From contig JAYKYS010000005.1 in assembly GCA_036924285.1 (NCBI GenBank), positions 25,146,001-25,210,000 on the forward strand: 64,000 nt of DNA. The letters are read 5' to 3'. The notes under the pieces are model-generated. The model was not told the origin of the DNA. It saw only the letters and a program-made list of their open reading frames with translations, and did not search any database. How positions within the stretch are numbered: position 1 is the stretch's first letter; the number at the start of each line of letters is the position of its first letter. A program made the position numbers and the translations under genes. This DNA is from Asterella californica (lineage: Eukaryota > Streptophyta > Marchantiopsida > Marchantiales > Aytoniaceae). Below are positions 11,081-21,682 of the stretch, piece after piece.

Positions 11081-14000
11081 AGGTAAGCCGGCCACATACA
11101 AATTGCAGTCAGACATCGAGGTCTCAACAGACTTGAAGAGAGTCTTGGAAGATCTCATTTTAAATACGAAGGTGGAGTTTACTTTGAGGGAAGTTTTGGG
11201 CATTGCTAAGCGTGAGTTTCATGATGTCATCATTGACATCATCAAACAGAAGTGACAGTTACATATGAGACTATTTTATCGCATGCTTTGGATACTGAGG
11301 TGTTTGTGGATGAGGAGAGAGAGCTTGCAAAGTGCAGTATATATTCTTCGGAGGAAAAAAGAGATCGAAAGCGCAAGGTACATTTTGAGGATGAAGAAGA
11401 GGATGAGAAGCAAAGCTCAAGTCATTACAATCATAGTCATTGGGCTCGAGTTACGACAGAGACATTGATGAAGATTTAAGATTTGGATGAGCCGGTGGTT
11501 GCTCTAATTGATCGTAGATCAGAAATCAACATTATGTCGAAAGACGTTGTACAAGAAGAAGAAGTTGCTTGTCGACACAGAGCATGGGTGGGTTATAAGA
11601 GCAGCTAACAACACAAGAGGAGATTTGTATGGAGCATATCCAGACGTTAGAGTGCGCATAAGTGATGTTGCTATAGAGCAAAACTTTTTTGTTCAAGAAG
11701 CAACATCATACCCGCTCATTCTTGGCCAACCTTTCATCACAGCAACTCAGATGGAGACAAGGGTACTAAAAACGACGGATCTGTTTATGCTAAGATCCGA
11801 AGTCAAGATGAGAAGAGAGCGGTAAAATTCTTGACTGTATCGTTCAATCATGAGCGTAATGAAGATCGTCTAAGGTAGAAATCGCTTCCAAAGGTGAGTG
11901 AAGAGTTCAAGAATTTTTGTTGAGTATCACTATAGAACGAGATAGTGGTGGTGCGCAAGAGAAGGTACTCTCGCTTGAAGAAGAAAGTGTCATTTGTACA
12001 TGGTTTGTTGGGTTTTCAGAGTGTGGGTTTGCTATTTACAAGAAGGTTGAAGAACTGAGAAGAAAAGAACAAAAACATTTGCGTGAGGTTGAGTTGATGT
12101 TGAAAGAGCTGGTGAGCTAGAAGAGGATGAATGGATATCTGGTGTTTACGAGGAGGATGGGTTGGAAGATCCTTTGCGAGAGATCACGTCTATTGGATGG
12201 GAGGATATGGATAAAGTTGTGCAGATTCATTCAGAGAGGTCTATTCGGTGATCGAATCATTTCGTGCGCCTGAGGTTCGAGTTGAGACAAAGTACAAGAC
12301 AATGGATAAGAAGATAAAGCTAATTGTAGGTCCCTTGCCGGATGACACTACCAACAGATGGATCGAGCTTCAAGGGAGAAGAGTTTGAGAGATCCTGTAG
12401 TGATAAGACATAAGTTCATGGATGAGACCTTTGAAGAGCTGGAGACTGGATCTGATGGATCTCTTTGTATCAGAAGAGAGGATGTGCTTCAAGGAGATGC
12501 TTTCACGACATGTAAAAGCATTCATCTTTGAACCACATGAGATCGGGTGTATAGACTCATACGTTGTTACTCCAATGGTTATCTTCACAGTACCGCATGT
12601 ACCGTGGAACTTGAGGCTAATTCTAGTACCGCGTGCTCACTTGTCTAAACTGGTGGAGTTGCTAAAGGAGAAGATGCGGATGAAGATCTTGGAGCCGTCG
12701 TTTGCATCATATTCAAGTAGATGATTTACGGTGCCAAAGAAGAATGGATCTTGTGATTCATCCAAGACATACAACCGATGAACACAGTAACAATCAGAAA
12801 TGCTAGGGTGGGACCGATTGTGGATGAGTTTGCTGAAGCGTTTGATGAAGCATTTGCAGGAAGAGTAATTTACTCAAAGAGATATCTTTACTCAAGATAT
12901 GATCAATTTCAACTAGTACAGGAGAGCAGAAGCTTCACGACAATGAGGACACCTTTGGGGTTGGTTAGGATGTGTACTTTATCATAGAGAGCTACCAACT
13001 CAATAGCACACATGATGAATGCGATGAATAGAGTTTTTAAGGGACTTCATCCCTAAAAAGACGATGTCGTTCTTGGGTGACATCCCCATCAAAAGATGTG
13101 TGGAGGATGCGAAGGATGAAGCATTAGATCGGAGAAGGTGTCGGCAATACGTCCTCGATCACATCGTAGATTGTGAGAAGATCTTATCTCGACTTGAGAA
13201 AGTTCATCTCATGCTGTCATGTGCGAAATCTACATTTGGGGTTAGAGAAGTTTTGATTGTTGATCATTTGTGTGGATTGTTTGATCGGAAGTCAGTTTCA
13301 AACAAAATGGATACGATGAGAGGATGAAGGAGATTTGCAACTCGTTGACATAAGTAAGAAGATTTTTGGGTATTTGTGTATTCTATCACATTTGGATTTT
13401 TTTTTAAGCGCATGTGACGGATCCATTATATGGATTGTCATGTAAGGGTCATAAGTTCAGATGGGAGGAAGAGCATATCGACGCAGTACGGAAGTTGAAG
13501 TCCTTACTATCATCTCCTCCAGTTTTGGAAAGGATTGATTACAAAGATGTCAGACCAGTGGTTCTTATTGTAGATACAACACCGGTTGCATTCAGATGGA
13601 CAGTAGGACAAGATGATGAAGGAGACAAGTTTACGATTAGGTTCAGAGCGAAAGTGTTAAGTGCTCGTCAACGTGCATACCAGCAAGTGAAGAGAGAACT
13701 ATTATTTCAACCATGAAAATCTAGAAAGAGTATTTGGTTGGAGCAGCATTGGTGGTTGAAACTGATTGTTTGTCATTGTTAGGGTTGATAATGAAGTGTA
13801 CAACTCTTGATATTGTGATGTTACGATAGATCGCATATATCAAGTGGTTCAATATGGAGTTTAGATATATCGTAAGGAAGGATAATCCGATGACAAATAT
13901 GTTATCTCGAGCTTGATACGATGGAGAGGATGAGATGATTGAAGATATTGACAACGTGAGTGCAAAGTTCTGTTCGATTGCACACACAGTAAAGGAAGAT

Positions 14001-14850
14001 GAGTTGTTTGTTGAAGGGTTGTATGATGGTGAATTGCTTGACATTAGAAGGTACCTTAGTACGATGATCAAGCACACAGTTTGGACACATGAGAAGTTTC
14101 AGAGTGTTCGAAGGAAGGCCTACAACTTCATGTTACAGGATGGATTTCTTTAGAAGCGACCAAAGCTGAAAGGTGAGATACCATTACGAGTGATTTGCAA
14201 CAAAGAAAATCAACAAAAGTTGCTTAGAGCATTTCATGAGAGTCTTTGGGCTGGACATCAAGAGATTTGGACCACTTTTACGAAGATGAAAGAGCGATAT
14301 GAAAAAACATGTACAATGATGTCGTATCTTTTGTGGAGTCTTGTTTGACATGTAAGATGTATTTGGACATCCGACATCTAGACGGATTATTTCCGACTTA
14401 CCTGTTGGCAATCCACTTCAAATGGATCGTAGACTTGATGACTATGTCAATTGGATTGTGACAAGTGAGATACTTGGTACTTGCTCGAGAAGATTTTCCA
14501 AATCAAGTTGAGGGTAGGACGCTTCAGACAAAGACAACTGAAGTGGTATGTAGATTTCTCTTGGAAGAGGTTGTTTGTCAATATGGATGTGTGAGAAAGA
14601 TCACGATCGGAGAAAGTTAGATGTACATGAGGCTCGTGAATTCTTTGTAAGGTGCAAGGTGAGGTTGTCACTGATAATTGCTTACAACCTCAAAGAGAAT
14701 GCTAAGAGCGAACCCGATCATCCATCCATTGTGAAGGCTTTGGAGAAGATCAAAAAAAGAAAGGGTGTGTGAGTGACCTCGACTCTTACCATTTGCGTTA
14801 TGGACAGACCGAATGACACACAGTTGTAACAAGTTACATGCCAGTGGAGA
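11081..14850 (+). pseudogene. protease / reverse transcriptase / RNase H / integrase relic of the old Gypsy element
   Basis: Broken frames follow the younger pol in order: protease (SYPLILGQPFI near 11710), RT linker (VPHVPWNLR near 12600), RT palm, RNase H (VRPVVLIVDTTP near 13550) and integrase HHCC and core up to about 14850. The RT catalytic motif near 13075 reads FLGD instead of the younger copy's FLDD, a further inactivating change. The integrase C-terminus is deleted. Confidence 0.88.
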
Positions 14851-16162
14851 GTTTGTTTCTGCGATTTGTCGGTGGATCGTTTGAGGAATTGAGAAGTCCA
14901 ATGCATGCACGTGAGGTGTCATTGGATTCAGATCTGTGCAAGCTACGCATTGGTTAAGACAGTTCGTGAAGAGACGGATCGTAGAGTGTGTTTTGGGAGA
15001 AATTGAGACGTATGGAAGAGATTTTGGAGACTTCAATGACATGTGAAGGAGAGTGGGACCGTTCGAGCCGTTACGGAGTCTAAACTTGCTGTGCTTGGAT
15101 CCATCGAGAGCATAACACCTAGTTCTTCAGGAGATTGAACACGATACGAAGTTTCATCGAACGATTTGAGAGTTCTGGGTGAAATTGACTCGCAGGGAAG
15201 CGCTTACATCAGTTTTTCGTCACCTACAACTTGAGATAGAGTTGTTCTTCGAGTTTAGTGAGCCAAGTCTTCGTTCTTGGTGCCTACGCAATCAGGGAGT
15301 CTTCAGATACACATAAGAGAAGACGTTACGTGGATTGGATTGTTGGTTTGGGTGTGGTGAGCGAGTTTGAGCCACATGGAGTCGATTTATGTCAATTTTT
15401 TGCTTCCTGCGACCAAAATTCTTGCATGGTTTTGCGAGAAGAGCTCCAAACGGTTTGTCTGGAGTCTTGTTGGATTTAGGGTAGCTAGATTTACCTACCA
15501 GAGAAGATGGATCTCATATCAGACGACGTGTTTGGTCAGTGTGCGAGATTTTAAGCCGTAGGGAGGAATTTTTGAAGGTTCGATCACATGCGACCAAAAA
15601 TCAGCAGTATCTCGACTTTCGAGAGTCGGATCTGATAGTTCTTAGGCCAACGTAATCAAGGACGAAGACCTTATCGACTTCTGAAGACCGTTTGATTAAA
15701 GAAGAAAGTTCTCATATATACTTTTTCGGTTCCTTCGCTATGGTTTTCGTCCTTTTGAGTTCGTTAGAGATCTAGTTGGTTATGTACAGCTTGTGGCAGC
15801 TAGCTTTAGCTAAGGGCTTGTACGTGGATGTTGTTTGGACTTGGGTTTCAATCGTGTGATGCTGGTGCAGCTCTTTTTGTTAGCAAAGGGATGTTTCTCT
15901 TGCTTTGAGCTACGCTTCCGTCGTTTTAGGTATGGTTTGAGATTCAAGGGTTCATTTTAGAGGAGTTGGTGCACATTACAGACCGTTCAGGTTTGTTTCT
16001 TTGTTCTGCATTCTTAAAGAAGAAGAATCATGAGTGTATATAAAGTAGGAGTTGGTATACCTTACGACGATTGTTCTCGTGGTTGTTTCTCTCTGTCTAC
16101 ATCTCCACATGGAGGAACTTCGCGTTTTCCAGAACAACTTTCACACAAAATCTGACGCGATA
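14851..16162 (+). repeat. 5'-truncated 3' LTR of the old Gypsy element
   Basis: From about 14851 the sequence matches the younger LTR from about 17765 onward (GAAGTCCAATGCATGC, AAGAGACGGATCG) to its end TGACGCGATA at 16162. The preceding bases are integrase sequence (TTACATGCCAGTGGAGA), so a single deletion removed the integrase end, the polypurine tract and the first ~680 bp of the LTR. Confidence 0.85.
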
Positions 16163-17085
16163 TTGTATTGATAATTCAAGTCGTGCAGCTGAGGTTCTCA
16201 GAGACCTGACTGCACATTACTTTTTCATGTGCTAATGCATGAATTCTTCAGATTTTTTGGTCGGATTGATGAAATCAATAGGTTTGTCGTGAGTCTTGTT
16301 GGTTGTTTAGGGTCGCGAAGTGTGCGGGGACCTTGTGTGGGTGTATTCTCCTCACATAATTTTGTCCATTTTGTGTTTCAGTTTAGAGGCTTCGAGGAGA
16401 AGAGATGCGTGAGTGCAGCGACATGAGAAGCAGAATGTGAGAATTGCGGAGGCGGAGCTGAAGCTGATCCCACTCATCTCGTCTTGTCTCTGTTGGGTCT
16501 AGCTTGCTGAGCTGCGAGAGTTATGCAAGTTTTCAGTGGTGTGGGAGCGAGTAAACGTGGTAACCTATCCCAACACTATTCCTGAAACTTGCGTTTAACT
16601 TCTCCGTTCTTAGTTTGGACTATACCATTAGACCACTAGCTCTTGATACAAAGATGTTCACATGTACTTAGGGACTTGTTCTATGTCCCATGAGGTCTTA
16701 CTAGGCATTCCAAAGAGAGTAGTAGTGATATCTCATAGTCTTAGAGAGAAGCTACACTTGAAGTACCACTTTCTATGCCTTAGGTGGATGCATGGAGGGT
16801 GTTATTGAATGTTGAGTGGTGTGAGCTAGTATAGCTACATGGTTGAAGATATTTGGAGTTACTAGAGGATTGGACATCTAGTTAGCAACTCCAAACACAA
16901 GTTATGATCGTTAGTGGTCATATATTGTGCATATGATTATCCGATGGATGAGACGTTAGTCCAGGTGGGGTTAGGTTTCTACTTCGTGAATGTTTGAGGT
17001 GGAGGGTTCTCGTTTGAACTTCTTGTGGTTGGATCCTCTCCATACTCTACTTCTTGTTCTGGGTCACGTTTGCTTATGTTGGCGC
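16163..17085. other. spacer between two Gypsy elements
   Basis: No recognised gene or repeat unit. The last bases (GGCGC, 17081-17085) are the 5' flank of the younger insertion. Confidence 0.4.
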
Positions 17086-17149
17086 TGTCGTGTCGTGGAC
17101 CGGCTCCTACCTGAAATTCAAACTTTGATGCTTGTCGCTCCAAAGACAC

Positions 17150-17650
17150 TCATGAGAAGACAAGCTAGGCCTCAGCTTACGGATTTTGGCACAATCTCAG
17201 ATCTCCATTTTCATCGCATAGATGGGTAGAGCTCCTTGTCAGCTTTCCATAGGCATCTTGTCTACTTCGTTTGGGCGCCTAGTGGAGAAGTTACAAGACT
17301 CGAAAGATGGAGAAAATAAGCTAGGCCTCAGCTTACGGGTTTTTGGCACCACTTCGGATCTTCGTTCTTATCGCACCAGTGGATAGAGTTCCTTGTCAGC
17401 TTTCCAGAGGCACTTCATCTACTTTGTTTGGACGCCTAGTGGAAAAGTTACAAGCCTCGAAAGATGGAGAAAACAAGCTAGGCCCCAGCTTACGAGCTTT
17501 TGGCGCAACTTCGGATCTTTACTTTTATCGCATAGATGGATAGACCTCGTTGTCAGTATTCCATGGGCATCTTGTTTATTTCGTTTGGACATCCAGAGAA
17601 GAAGTTATGCGATTCGAAAAAAGGCAAAATCAAGCTAGGCCCCTAGTTAC
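17150..17650 (+). repeat. 157-bp tandem array inside the 5' LTR (~3 units)
   Basis: The landmark TAGAG(C/T)TCCTTGTCAG recurs at 17227, 17384 and 17541, exactly 157 bp apart. The 3' LTR has the same array at 25365, 25522 and 25679, and the old element's LTR has two units at the same spacing. Units differ at many positions, so the array predates the insertion. The position fits U3; an enhancer role is inference. Confidence 0.9.
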
Positions 17651-18984
17651 TTGTTGAGTGGGTATTTAGGGCTTCAGGCGTTATATCAAAGACGCAAGGG
17701 GCCTGCTTCTTATTATTGAGGGTTGAACTTCGTACGTATAGACTGTTGCAAGGGAGCTGCTTAAGGGGCTTGCTTGTTCCTACGACCTGTTGGTGGATGT
17801 TTTGGAGAATTGGGAAGTCCAATACACGCGCGCAAGGTGTCATCGGGTTCAGATCTGTGCAGGCTACGCACAGGTTAAGACGGTTCTTGAAGAGACGGAT
17901 CGGGGGTTGTGTTCTGGAAGAAATTGAGACGCAGGAAGCAGATTTGGGGTTTTCAGTTACCTGTGAAGGAGAGTTGGACCGTTCGGGCCGTTCCGGAGTC
18001 CAAACTTGTTGTCCTTGGATCCATCGGGATCAGAACAACGAGTTCTTCAGGAAATTGAAGACGATACCAGTTTTCATCGGGCGGTTTGGGAGTTGTGAGT
18101 GAAATTGGTTCGCAGGGAAGCGCTTTCGTCAGATTTTCATCACCTGCGACCTGAGATTGGATTGTTCTTCACGATCAGTGAGCCAAGCTCTTCGTTCTTG
18201 GTGCCTACGCGATCAGGGAGTCCTCATGTACGCATAGGAGAAGATTGTAAGTGAATTGGATTGTTGGTTTGGGTGTGGTGAGCGAATTTGAGCCGCAGGG
18301 AGCCGATTTACGTCAGTTTTGTGCAACCTGCGACCAAATTTCTCGAGTGGTTTTGCAAGAGGAACTCCAAACGGCTTGTTTGGAGTCTCGTTGGGTTCAG
18401 GGTAGCCAGATCTACCTACCAGCGAGGACGAATATCAGTTTAGACGATCCGTTTGTGCGGTGTGAGCGGTTTTAAGCCGCAAGGAGGAGCTTCTGGAAGT
18501 TCGATCACCTGCGACCGAAAATCGAGGATATCTCGACTATCAGGAGTCGGATCTGAAGGTTTCTTGAGCCAACGGAGTCAGGGAAGGAGACCCTATCGAC
18601 ATCTGAAGTCCGTTCAGCAAAAGGAGAAAGTTCCCAGATAGGTCTTTTTCGGTTCCTTCGCTACGGGTTTCGTCTTTTTGAGTTCGTTAGGGACTTAGTT
18701 GGTTGTGTACGGCTTGTGGTAGCTAGCCTTAGCCAAGAGCTAGTGCGTGGATGTGGTTTGGACTTGGATTTGGATCGTGTGATATTGCTGTGGTTCTGTT
18801 TGTTAGCAAAGAGAAGTTTCTCTTGCTTTGAGCTACGCTTCGGCGATTTCGGGCTAGGGTTGCGATTCAGGGGTTTGTTTTAGAGCTTCTGAAGTAGGTT
18901 ACAGACCGCTCTGGTCTGTCCCCCAGTTTTGTGTTGTTAGGAGAAAGAAACGGCAGTGTACATACATTTGGAGTGGTATATATT

Positions 18985-19068
18985 CCAAATGGGTATTGCA
19001 CGTTCAAATGTGAAACTCCAAAAACAGTTCAAATGTGAAACTCCAACAACAGTTTCAATTTGGGTATT
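18985..19068 (+). repeat. 84-bp insertion specific to the 5' LTR
   Basis: The 3' LTR reads TGGTATATATTGCACATTTG directly at 27111-27130. Here 84 bp intervene, containing two near-identical copies of GTTCAAATGTGAAACTCCAA and flanked by repeated GGGTATTGCACGTTC. Confidence 0.9.
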
Positions 19069-19188
19069 GCACGTTCGTTTTCGTGGTTGTTCTTCTCTGT
19101 CTTGTCTTGTTCGACACACAGCATCTCCACAGCCAGGAACCTCGCATTTTCTTGGACATCCTTCACGCACAAAATATCCGACACGATA

Positions 19189-19264
19189 CGGTGGTGAACT
19201 TGACGTGAAGGTCTGGGGTGGAGATTTCTTCTGTGTGTGAACTTTGAAGAAGAGATTGGCAGTC
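19189..19264 (+). other. primer-binding region and gag leader
   Basis: The bases right after the LTR, CGGTGGTGAACTTGACGTGA, are conserved in the old element (9455 onward) and should include the tRNA primer-binding site, perhaps starting at TGGTGAAC. It does not resemble the common initiator-methionine PBS (TGGTATCAGAGC), and I cannot assign a tRNA. Confidence 0.45.
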
Positions 19265-20713
19265 ATGAGTGGGGATGAGAAAGGTGATGGAGATGGAGCT
19301 AGTGGTTCAAGTGGGTTACCGAAGGTGCAGTTGGATCCGGCGACTGCATCGATGTTCCAAGCTTTTACTATGTTCTTACAGCAGCAACAGTCTGATGAGC
19401 GGAAGGAAGCTTTGGCAACAAAGGCGCTACAAGCGGTGGTCAGCAGGATTGACCAGTTTGATGGAAGAGATGTCTCAAGGTATTTGAGACATTATGTGAA
19501 GGAGATGGAGTTGAACCGGATCTCAGAAGATGAGATGATTGAGACGTTTGAGTTGGCAGCAGCTCCAGAGATTAGGGATCATGTTAAAATGCTAACGAAG
19601 CATTTTAACAAGGATTGGGAGACTTTTGCTCGTGCCTTGATGGATGAGTACTTCTTGGAAGACTCTGATCGAGTCACCAAGAAGTCTTTCTTGGAGTGGG
19701 TTGAGCAACCAAGGAAGGGTCTACAAGCTACTGAGTTGCTCAGGGAGTTTGAGAAGCAGTTTTCACGGCTGAGTAGGATGGAGAAGTTGACTCTGCAGTC
19801 CAACAAGACAGAATTATTTCTTCGAGCTGCAGATGAGAAGTTGCAGGAGAAGCTAGAGGTACTTCTGGAAGACCGGGAAGAGGACGATGGATTGACCAGC
19901 AGCTGGAAGAAGGTTGAAGAAGCTGTTGGTCTGCTTATCAAGAGGGAGCGGAGACGAGAGAAAGTTCCTGTTAGGAGACTGGCGCCAACACCTACAGCTG
20001 TAACACCTGTTCCTGTAGTCCGACCAGTTCCTGTTGTTAGACAAGTAGTACCAGTTGCTCCAACTGTTCCTGTTGTTCCAGTTGTTCAGGCACCCATGGT
20101 ATCTCCGAAGAAGGATGACTCAAACCTTGAGGAGATATTGCGTGGAATGCGAGATCTGCAGATCAAGCTCACCAGATTGGAAGAGAAGGGATCTACAAGC
20201 GGAGTAAGACCGGTTGAGAAGCAAGGCTGGATCCAGCGGTGTATCTGGTGCGATGGTACTGATCATCCGCGCAGAGATTGCAAGGAGTTCACAGATATTC
20301 TGCAGCAAGGAGTGATCTTCTGGAAGGATGGGAAGGTAGCGTTGAGGGGTACTGGTGCACTTCTTCAAACCAACTTTGGTAGAGGAGGGATGAAGAAGTT
20401 GGTTGAGGACCACCTATCGGCGCAAGCAGTCGCAATCGTGGAAGCTGGAACTTATGGCACAAGGATTGAGGATCAAGATGAGAGGAGTCTCAACAAGCAA
20501 GTTGAGCCAAGTGAGTTGTGGTCATCTGTCATCTCCATGAAACAGAAAGGGAAGATGGCACGTGAGACGTTGCAGAGTACAGCTGCTACGATCAGAAGGG
20601 ATACTGGATGGGAGGATCCGATAGAAGCTCTATCGGTGCATGCTTACATCGCCAAGAACCAACACGAAGCGTTGTTGGAAGAGAAGAGAAGGCGAGATTC
20701 AGAGGATTCATGA
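19265..20713 (+). CDS. gag: Gag polyprotein (nucleocapsid) of the younger Gypsy element
   Basis: Structural protein that packages the element RNA in cytoplasmic particles. The start at 19265 (MSGDEKGDGDG) is chosen because the old copy keeps the same start; the frame is open further up to 19244. Order: acidic/Gly-Ser N-terminus; helical capsid-like domain (IDQFDGRDVSRYLRHYVKEM to about LLIKRERRREK); Pro/Val-rich linker of repeated PVPVV-type units; zinc knuckle CIWCDGTDHPRRDC (CX2CX4HX4C, 20240-20281, about residue 326); basic/acidic tail. It ends at TGA 20711-20713. The frame stays open beyond the TGA into the protease frame, and the old copy has GGG at this codon, so gag and protease may once have been one frame. 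Confidence 0.92.
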   Translation: MSGDEKGDGDGASGSSGLPKVQLDPATASMFQAFTMFLQQQQSDERKEALATKALQAVVSRIDQFDGRDVSRYLRHYVKEMELNRISEDEMIETFELAAAPEIRDHVKMLTKHFNKDWETFARALMDEYFLEDSDRVTKKSFLEWVEQPRKGLQATELLREFEKQFSRLSRMEKLTLQSNKTELFLRAADEKLQEKLEVLLEDREEDDGLTSSWKKVEEAVGLLIKRERRREKVPVRRLAPTPTAVTPVPVVRPVPVVRQVVPVAPTVPVVPVVQAPMVSPKKDDSNLEEILRGMRDLQIKLTRLEEKGSTSGVRPVEKQGWIQRCIWCDGTDHPRRDCKEFTDILQQGVIFWKDGKVALRGTGALLQTNFGRGGMKKLVEDHLSAQAVAIVEAGTYGTRIEDQDERSLNKQVEPSELWSSVISMKQKGKMARETLQSTAATIRRDTGWEDPIEALSVHAYIAKNQHEALLEEKRRRDSEDS

Positions 20714-21682
20714 GAAGGAACTTCTTCCAAGAGACAGACTCGAGGGGAGAAGGTTCGCCAAGAGCTTCGGGATGCAGGAGCTCAAGACCTACCGATGGAC
20801 GATGCTCCTTCTCCATCGAAGGGGAAATCTCAGAAGGAGAAGGGTAAGCCGGCTGCATACAAGCTACAGTCGGATATGGAGGCTTCAACAGACTTGAAGG
20901 GAGTCTTAGAAGATCGCATTCTGAATGCGAAGGTGGAATTTACTTTGAGAGAAGTGTTAGGCATCGCCAAGCGTGAGTTTCATGATGTCATCATCGATGT
21001 CATCAAACGGAAACGACAGATTACGGGTGAGACTGGTTTATCGCATGCTTTGGATACTAGGATGTCAGTGGATGAGGAGAGAGAGCTTGCAAGGTGTAGT
21101 GTCTATTCTCCAGAAGAAGAAAGAGATCGAAGGCGCAGGGTGCATTTTGAGGATGAAGAGGAGGATGGGAAGCGGAGCTCAAGTCATTACAGCCACAGTC
21201 ACTGGGCTCGAGCTACGACGGAGACGTTGGTGAGGATCGAGGACTTGGATGAGCCGGTGGTTGCTCTGATCGATCATGGATCAGAAATCAACATCATGTC
21301 GAAGGAGCTGTACAAGAGGAAGAAGTGGCCGATCGACACAGAGCATGGATGGGTCATAAGAGTAGCCAACAACACGAGAGGAGACTTGTATGGAGCTTGT
21401 CCAGACATCAGAGTGCGCGTAGGTGATGTTGCTATCGAGCAAAACTTCTTTGTTCATGAAGCAACATCATACCCACTCATTCTAGGCCAACCTTTCATCA
21501 TAGCAACCCGGATGGAGACAAAGGTACTGGACGACGGATCTGCATATGCTAGGATCCGAAGTCAAGATGGGAAGAGAGCGGTACAGTTCCTTACTGTACC
21601 GTCCAACCACGAGCGCAATCGAGATCATTTGAGAGAGAAGCCGCTTCCAAGGGTGAGTGAAGAGTTCAAGGATTTTCGTTGA
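20714..21682 (+). CDS. pro: aspartic protease region of the younger Gypsy element
   Basis: Same frame as gag, directly after its TGA; the first ATG is 20795. The N-terminal half is charged (DEEREL, HFEDEEEDGKR). The retropepsin-like domain follows: VVALIDHGSEINIMS (21262-21306) has the catalytic Asp in the position of the classical D-T/S-G motif, and SYPLILGQPFI (about 21467-21499) is the hydrophobic-Gly motif of the C-terminal part. Ends at TGA 21680-21682, where the pol frame overlaps. With no ATG of its own until 20795, translation would need read-through of the gag stop or reinitiation. Confidence 0.85.
   Translation, partial: EGTSSKRQTRGEKVRQELRDAGAQDLPMDDAPSPSKGKSQKEKGKPAAYKLQSDMEASTDLKGVLEDRILNAKVEFTLREVLGIAKREFHDVIIDVIKRKRQITGETGLSHALDTRMSVDEERELARCSVYSPEEERDRRRRVHFEDEEEDGKRSSSHYSHSHWARATTETLVRIEDLDEPVVALIDHGSEINIMSKELYKRKKWPIDTEHGWVIRVANNTRGDLYGACPDIRVRVGDVAIEQNFFVHEATSYPLILGQPFIIATRMETKVLDDGSAYARIRSQDGKRAVQFLTVPSNHERNRDHLREKPLPRVSEEFKDFR

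Larger units (their letters stand above)
7650..16162 (+). mobile_element. old, degenerate Ty3/Gypsy-type LTR retrotransposon
   Basis: LTR - gag - pro - pol - LTR order, collinear with the younger element at 17086-27242 and similar in sequence throughout, but every frame is broken by stops and indels. The 5' LTR is 7650-9454. The 3' LTR survives only from about 14851 because one deletion joined the middle of integrase to the middle of the LTR. Target-site duplication not clear. It cannot be autonomous. Confidence 0.9.
17086..19188 (+). repeat. 5' LTR of the younger Gypsy element (2103 bp)
   Basis: Starts TGTCGTGTCGTGGACCGG and ends TCCGACACGATA. It contains the 157-bp tandem array and an 84-bp insertion (18985-19068) absent from the 3' LTR. 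A TATA-like GGTATATATT sits at about 18975-18984, immediately before that insertion. Small frames inside the LTR (e.g. 17716-18102) also occur in the 3' LTR and are not genes. Confidence 0.95.

Noticed and set aside
17716..18102. 128-codon frame inside the 5' LTR, repeated at 25854-26240 in the 3' LTR
   Set aside because: Both lie wholly within LTR sequence, no protein motif is visible, and the old LTR does not keep the frame.
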